From: Geojedonia sp051814705
GTDB lineage: Bacteria > Bacteroidota > Bacteroidia > Flavobacteriales > Flavobacteriaceae
DNA length: 64,000 bases
Assembly: GCA_051814705.1 (NCBI GenBank)
Contig: JBPWQW010000001.1
Coordinates: 1,488,001-1,552,000, forward strand
Direction of reading: 5' to 3'
In this document: positions 62,491 to 64,000 of the stretch, piece by piece
Layout of the letters: each line of letters begins with the position of its first letter
How positions within the stretch are numbered: the stretch's first letter is position 1
Translations under genes and position numbers: made by a program
The notes under the pieces: generated by a model
Told to the model about the DNA's origin: nothing
Database searches by the model: none
What the model saw: only the letters and a program-made list of their open reading frames with translations

Positions 62491-63339
62491 TTAAGTACGA
62501 TGTCTTAATACAAGCACTGGAACTCGTAGGTTGTTTCCCAGCTCCTGGACCAATGGTTTGGACACCATTCTGCTGAAAAAATTGCGTTTTTGGTTGATAA
62601 AGGCAACCATATCGCTGTGACGGCTATCGATAAAAGCGTTGATTCCCCCAAGTACCGTTATATTTTCCAATTCATGAAAACTGTGGTCGACATCTATAAA
62701 AAGCCTGTCCAATAATTCTTTATTGTCCTGTTGATTCGTATTCAATTTCTCCGATTCTTTCACGTGCAACACGCGTATATCTGCATCGTGCATTTGCGCA
62801 ATATTGATCAGATATTTGAGTTCCCTTCGTTTAAAAGGAGTTTTATAATCCGTAGGAAACACGATTTCTTTAGGCGGCATAAACTCAATATCTTCAGGTA
62901 TGGCCAGTACAGGACAAGCCTTTATGTTTTCCATAATATTGATGGTATTCATACCAAAAACTACGGTTCTTGAACTGGTCATTCCTTTTGCCCCCATAAT
63001 TATGATGTCAATATCGTTTTTTGCAATCACATCATTTACGCCTTCAAGTAAGGAGTTGTAGGCTGAAATGGTATGGTAGCTATGGTTTGGATTTTTGTCG
63101 TACAGACCAAGTACTTGCATCAAGTCTTCAAACTGTTCTTCTGTATTTGGTTTTTTGATCGTATAGTTGCGCAAACCAGAATAGCTATAATCATAACTAT
63201 CATCTGAATAACTATCTGGATGATAGGTGTTCAGAAAATAGAATGTGCATTTACGACCCGTATAAAGATCCAAGGCGTACCGAGCCGCATTGAGGGCGTC
63301 ATTTGAAAAATCGGTAAGTATAACTATCCTTTTGTCCAT
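62491..63339 (-). CDS. universal stress protein, tandem UspA domains (first)
   Basis: Protein of 282 residues with two UspA domains. The first opens RIVILTDFSNDALNAARYALDLY; the second starts near residue 155 (KEIVFPTDYKTPFKRRELKYLINIAQ). IIIMGAKGMTSSRTVVFGMNTINIM is the nucleotide-binding-like loop. The conserved GX2GX9GS pattern is only partly kept (GAKG ... FGMNT), so ATP binding is uncertain. Tandem sibling of the next gene; 61 bases apart. Confidence 0.9.
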   Translation of the reverse strand: MDKRIVILTDFSNDALNAARYALDLYTGRKCTFYFLNTYHPDSYSDDSYDYSYSGLRNYTIKKPNTEEQFEDLMQVLGLYDKNPNHSYHTISAYNSLLEGVNDVIAKNDIDIIIMGAKGMTSSRTVVFGMNTINIMENIKACPVLAIPEDIEFMPPKEIVFPTDYKTPFKRRELKYLINIAQMHDADIRVLHVKESEKLNTNQQDNKELLDRLFIDVDHSFHELENITVLGGINAFIDSRHSDMVAFINQKRNFFSRMVSKPLVQELGNNLRVPVLVLRHRT

Positions 63340-63400
63340 AATAATAACTTTAATTCATTGATATAATTAGGATGTCATTTAAGTCTCACTATGACCTTGG

Positions 63401-64000
63401 TCAGTTAGAATACGGAATAACCATAAATGGAATGTCAATATGAAACCCAATCTTTTTTATGACCGGTTCGACGAACAGGCGTTCGAAAAAAGTAGATTTG
63501 TTCCGCACCATGACCAAAAAGTCCATGGCTTTCTCGACTTGAAACTGATTAATGGCCTCGATTACACCTTGATCTGGCAGGTCGTTAAAGACTGAATCGA
63601 TGTTGGCAAGAACATCTTTTAGTTTTTGTTTATTCCGCATTTGTTCTTCCATTAAATCGTAACCTGACGATATATGTATGACATCAATGCGTGATTTATA
63701 CATTTTTGAGATTTCCAATAGCTGATGCAACTGTTCTATATCATAATCGATTTCATAATCTGTAGGGAAAAGAACTTTCTGCGGTGCTTTAAATTCAAAT
63801 CCTGATGGCACGGCAATAACCGGACAGGTAGCTGTACAGATAACTTGTGTCGTGTTGGTGCCGAAGATAATGTCTCTGGCATTGGTAGCTCCCTGTGTTC
63901 CCATGATGACCAGGTCTGCCTTTTCATTTTTAGTCATTAAAAGTATGGCATCGGGCAATGTAATAAAGGGTGCACGTAACACAAAGCTATGTTTGGGGTT
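63401..64000 (-). CDS. universal stress protein (second), 5' end outside the window
   Basis: The frame stays open to position 64000, so the start is outside. The visible 199 residues align well with the first USP from its NPNHSYH region on (here NPKHSFV), continue with VIMGTQGATNARDIIFGTNTTQVIC and end with VLFPTDYEIDYDIEQLHQLLEISKMYKS and a closing PFMVIPYSN. A start at 63982 (GTG) would be false. Together with the first it forms a tandem pair. Confidence 0.88.
   Translation of the reverse strand, partial: NPKHSFVLRAPFITLPDAILLMTKNEKADLVIMGTQGATNARDIIFGTNTTQVICTATCPVIAVPSGFEFKAPQKVLFPTDYEIDYDIEQLHQLLEISKMYKSRIDVIHISSGYDLMEEQMRNKQKLKDVLANIDSVFNDLPDQGVIEAINQFQVEKAMDFLVMVRNKSTFFERLFVEPVIKKIGFHIDIPFMVIPYSN

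Noticed and set aside
63401..63982. GTG at 63982 as start of the last universal stress protein
   Set aside because: The frame and the similarity to its sibling continue upstream to the window end.

Overview
This window comes from a low-GC member of the Bacteroidota, most likely a marine Flavobacteriaceae. Direct signs are the SusC/SusD pair, the gliding-motility-type peptidyl-prolyl isomerase GldI, fused cytochrome c maturation (CcsBA), the dapB-DUF5683-parB-parA block, many lipobox lipoproteins, and promoters of the Bacteroidetes TAnnTTTG type. The genus cannot be fixed from the sequence alone.

Layout. Positions 1-9.2 kb hold small accessory genes on the minus strand: a partial SnoaL-like gene, a Crp/Fnr regulator, a RidA relative, CcsBA, DUF998, a PaiB-like FMN protein, an apparent gene fusion and a two-haem cytochrome lipoprotein. 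Positions 9.4-24.8 kb are mostly conserved housekeeping: M48 protease, TrmH-type methyltransferase, two linked amidohydrolases, a DUF3810 metalloprotease, PepD, a cyclophilin-FKBP fusion, GldI, NrnA, Ndk, a DciA-like protein and RecF. Positions 24.9-31.3 kb form a plus-strand run: a TPR protein, RibH, two sibling micro-membrane proteins, MutL, two rhomboids and an EEP-family hydrolase, ending in a 21-unit heptanucleotide repeat. Positions 31.5-37.2 kb run on the minus strand from parA through parB, DUF5683, dapB, lepB and WbqC-like to DUF6122. Positions 37.4-44.8 kb hold small enzymes, the two methylmalonyl-CoA mutase subunits, DivIC/FtsB, uridine kinase and a PQQ-type sugar dehydrogenase.

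A tRNA-Pro(UGG) at 45.1 kb, preceded by a partial duplication of its own 5' end and leader, marks the edge of the most interesting region. From 59.5 down to 45.3 kb lies a one-directional cluster of 13 genes: ECF sigma factor, FecR anti-sigma, STN-containing SusC, SusD, an exported YhcH/YjgK/YiaL protein, three tandem exported RraA-like (4-hydroxy-2-oxoacid aldolase fold) paralogues, a SnoaL-like lipoprotein, a bile-acid:Na+ symporter-family transporter, 2-keto-3-deoxygluconate kinase and KDPG aldolase. It looks like a nutrient-uptake and catabolic locus that ends in KDG -> KDPG -> pyruvate + glyceraldehyde-3-phosphate, but it carries no recognisable polysaccharide lyase or glycoside hydrolase. 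The three secreted aldolase-fold proteins sit where the degrading enzymes of a polysaccharide utilisation locus would be. This is the best candidate for an undescribed system in the window.

Beyond the cluster (59.5-64 kb) are a 618-base gap with possible gene remnants, a FUSC-family membrane protein and two sibling universal stress proteins, the last cut by the window end.
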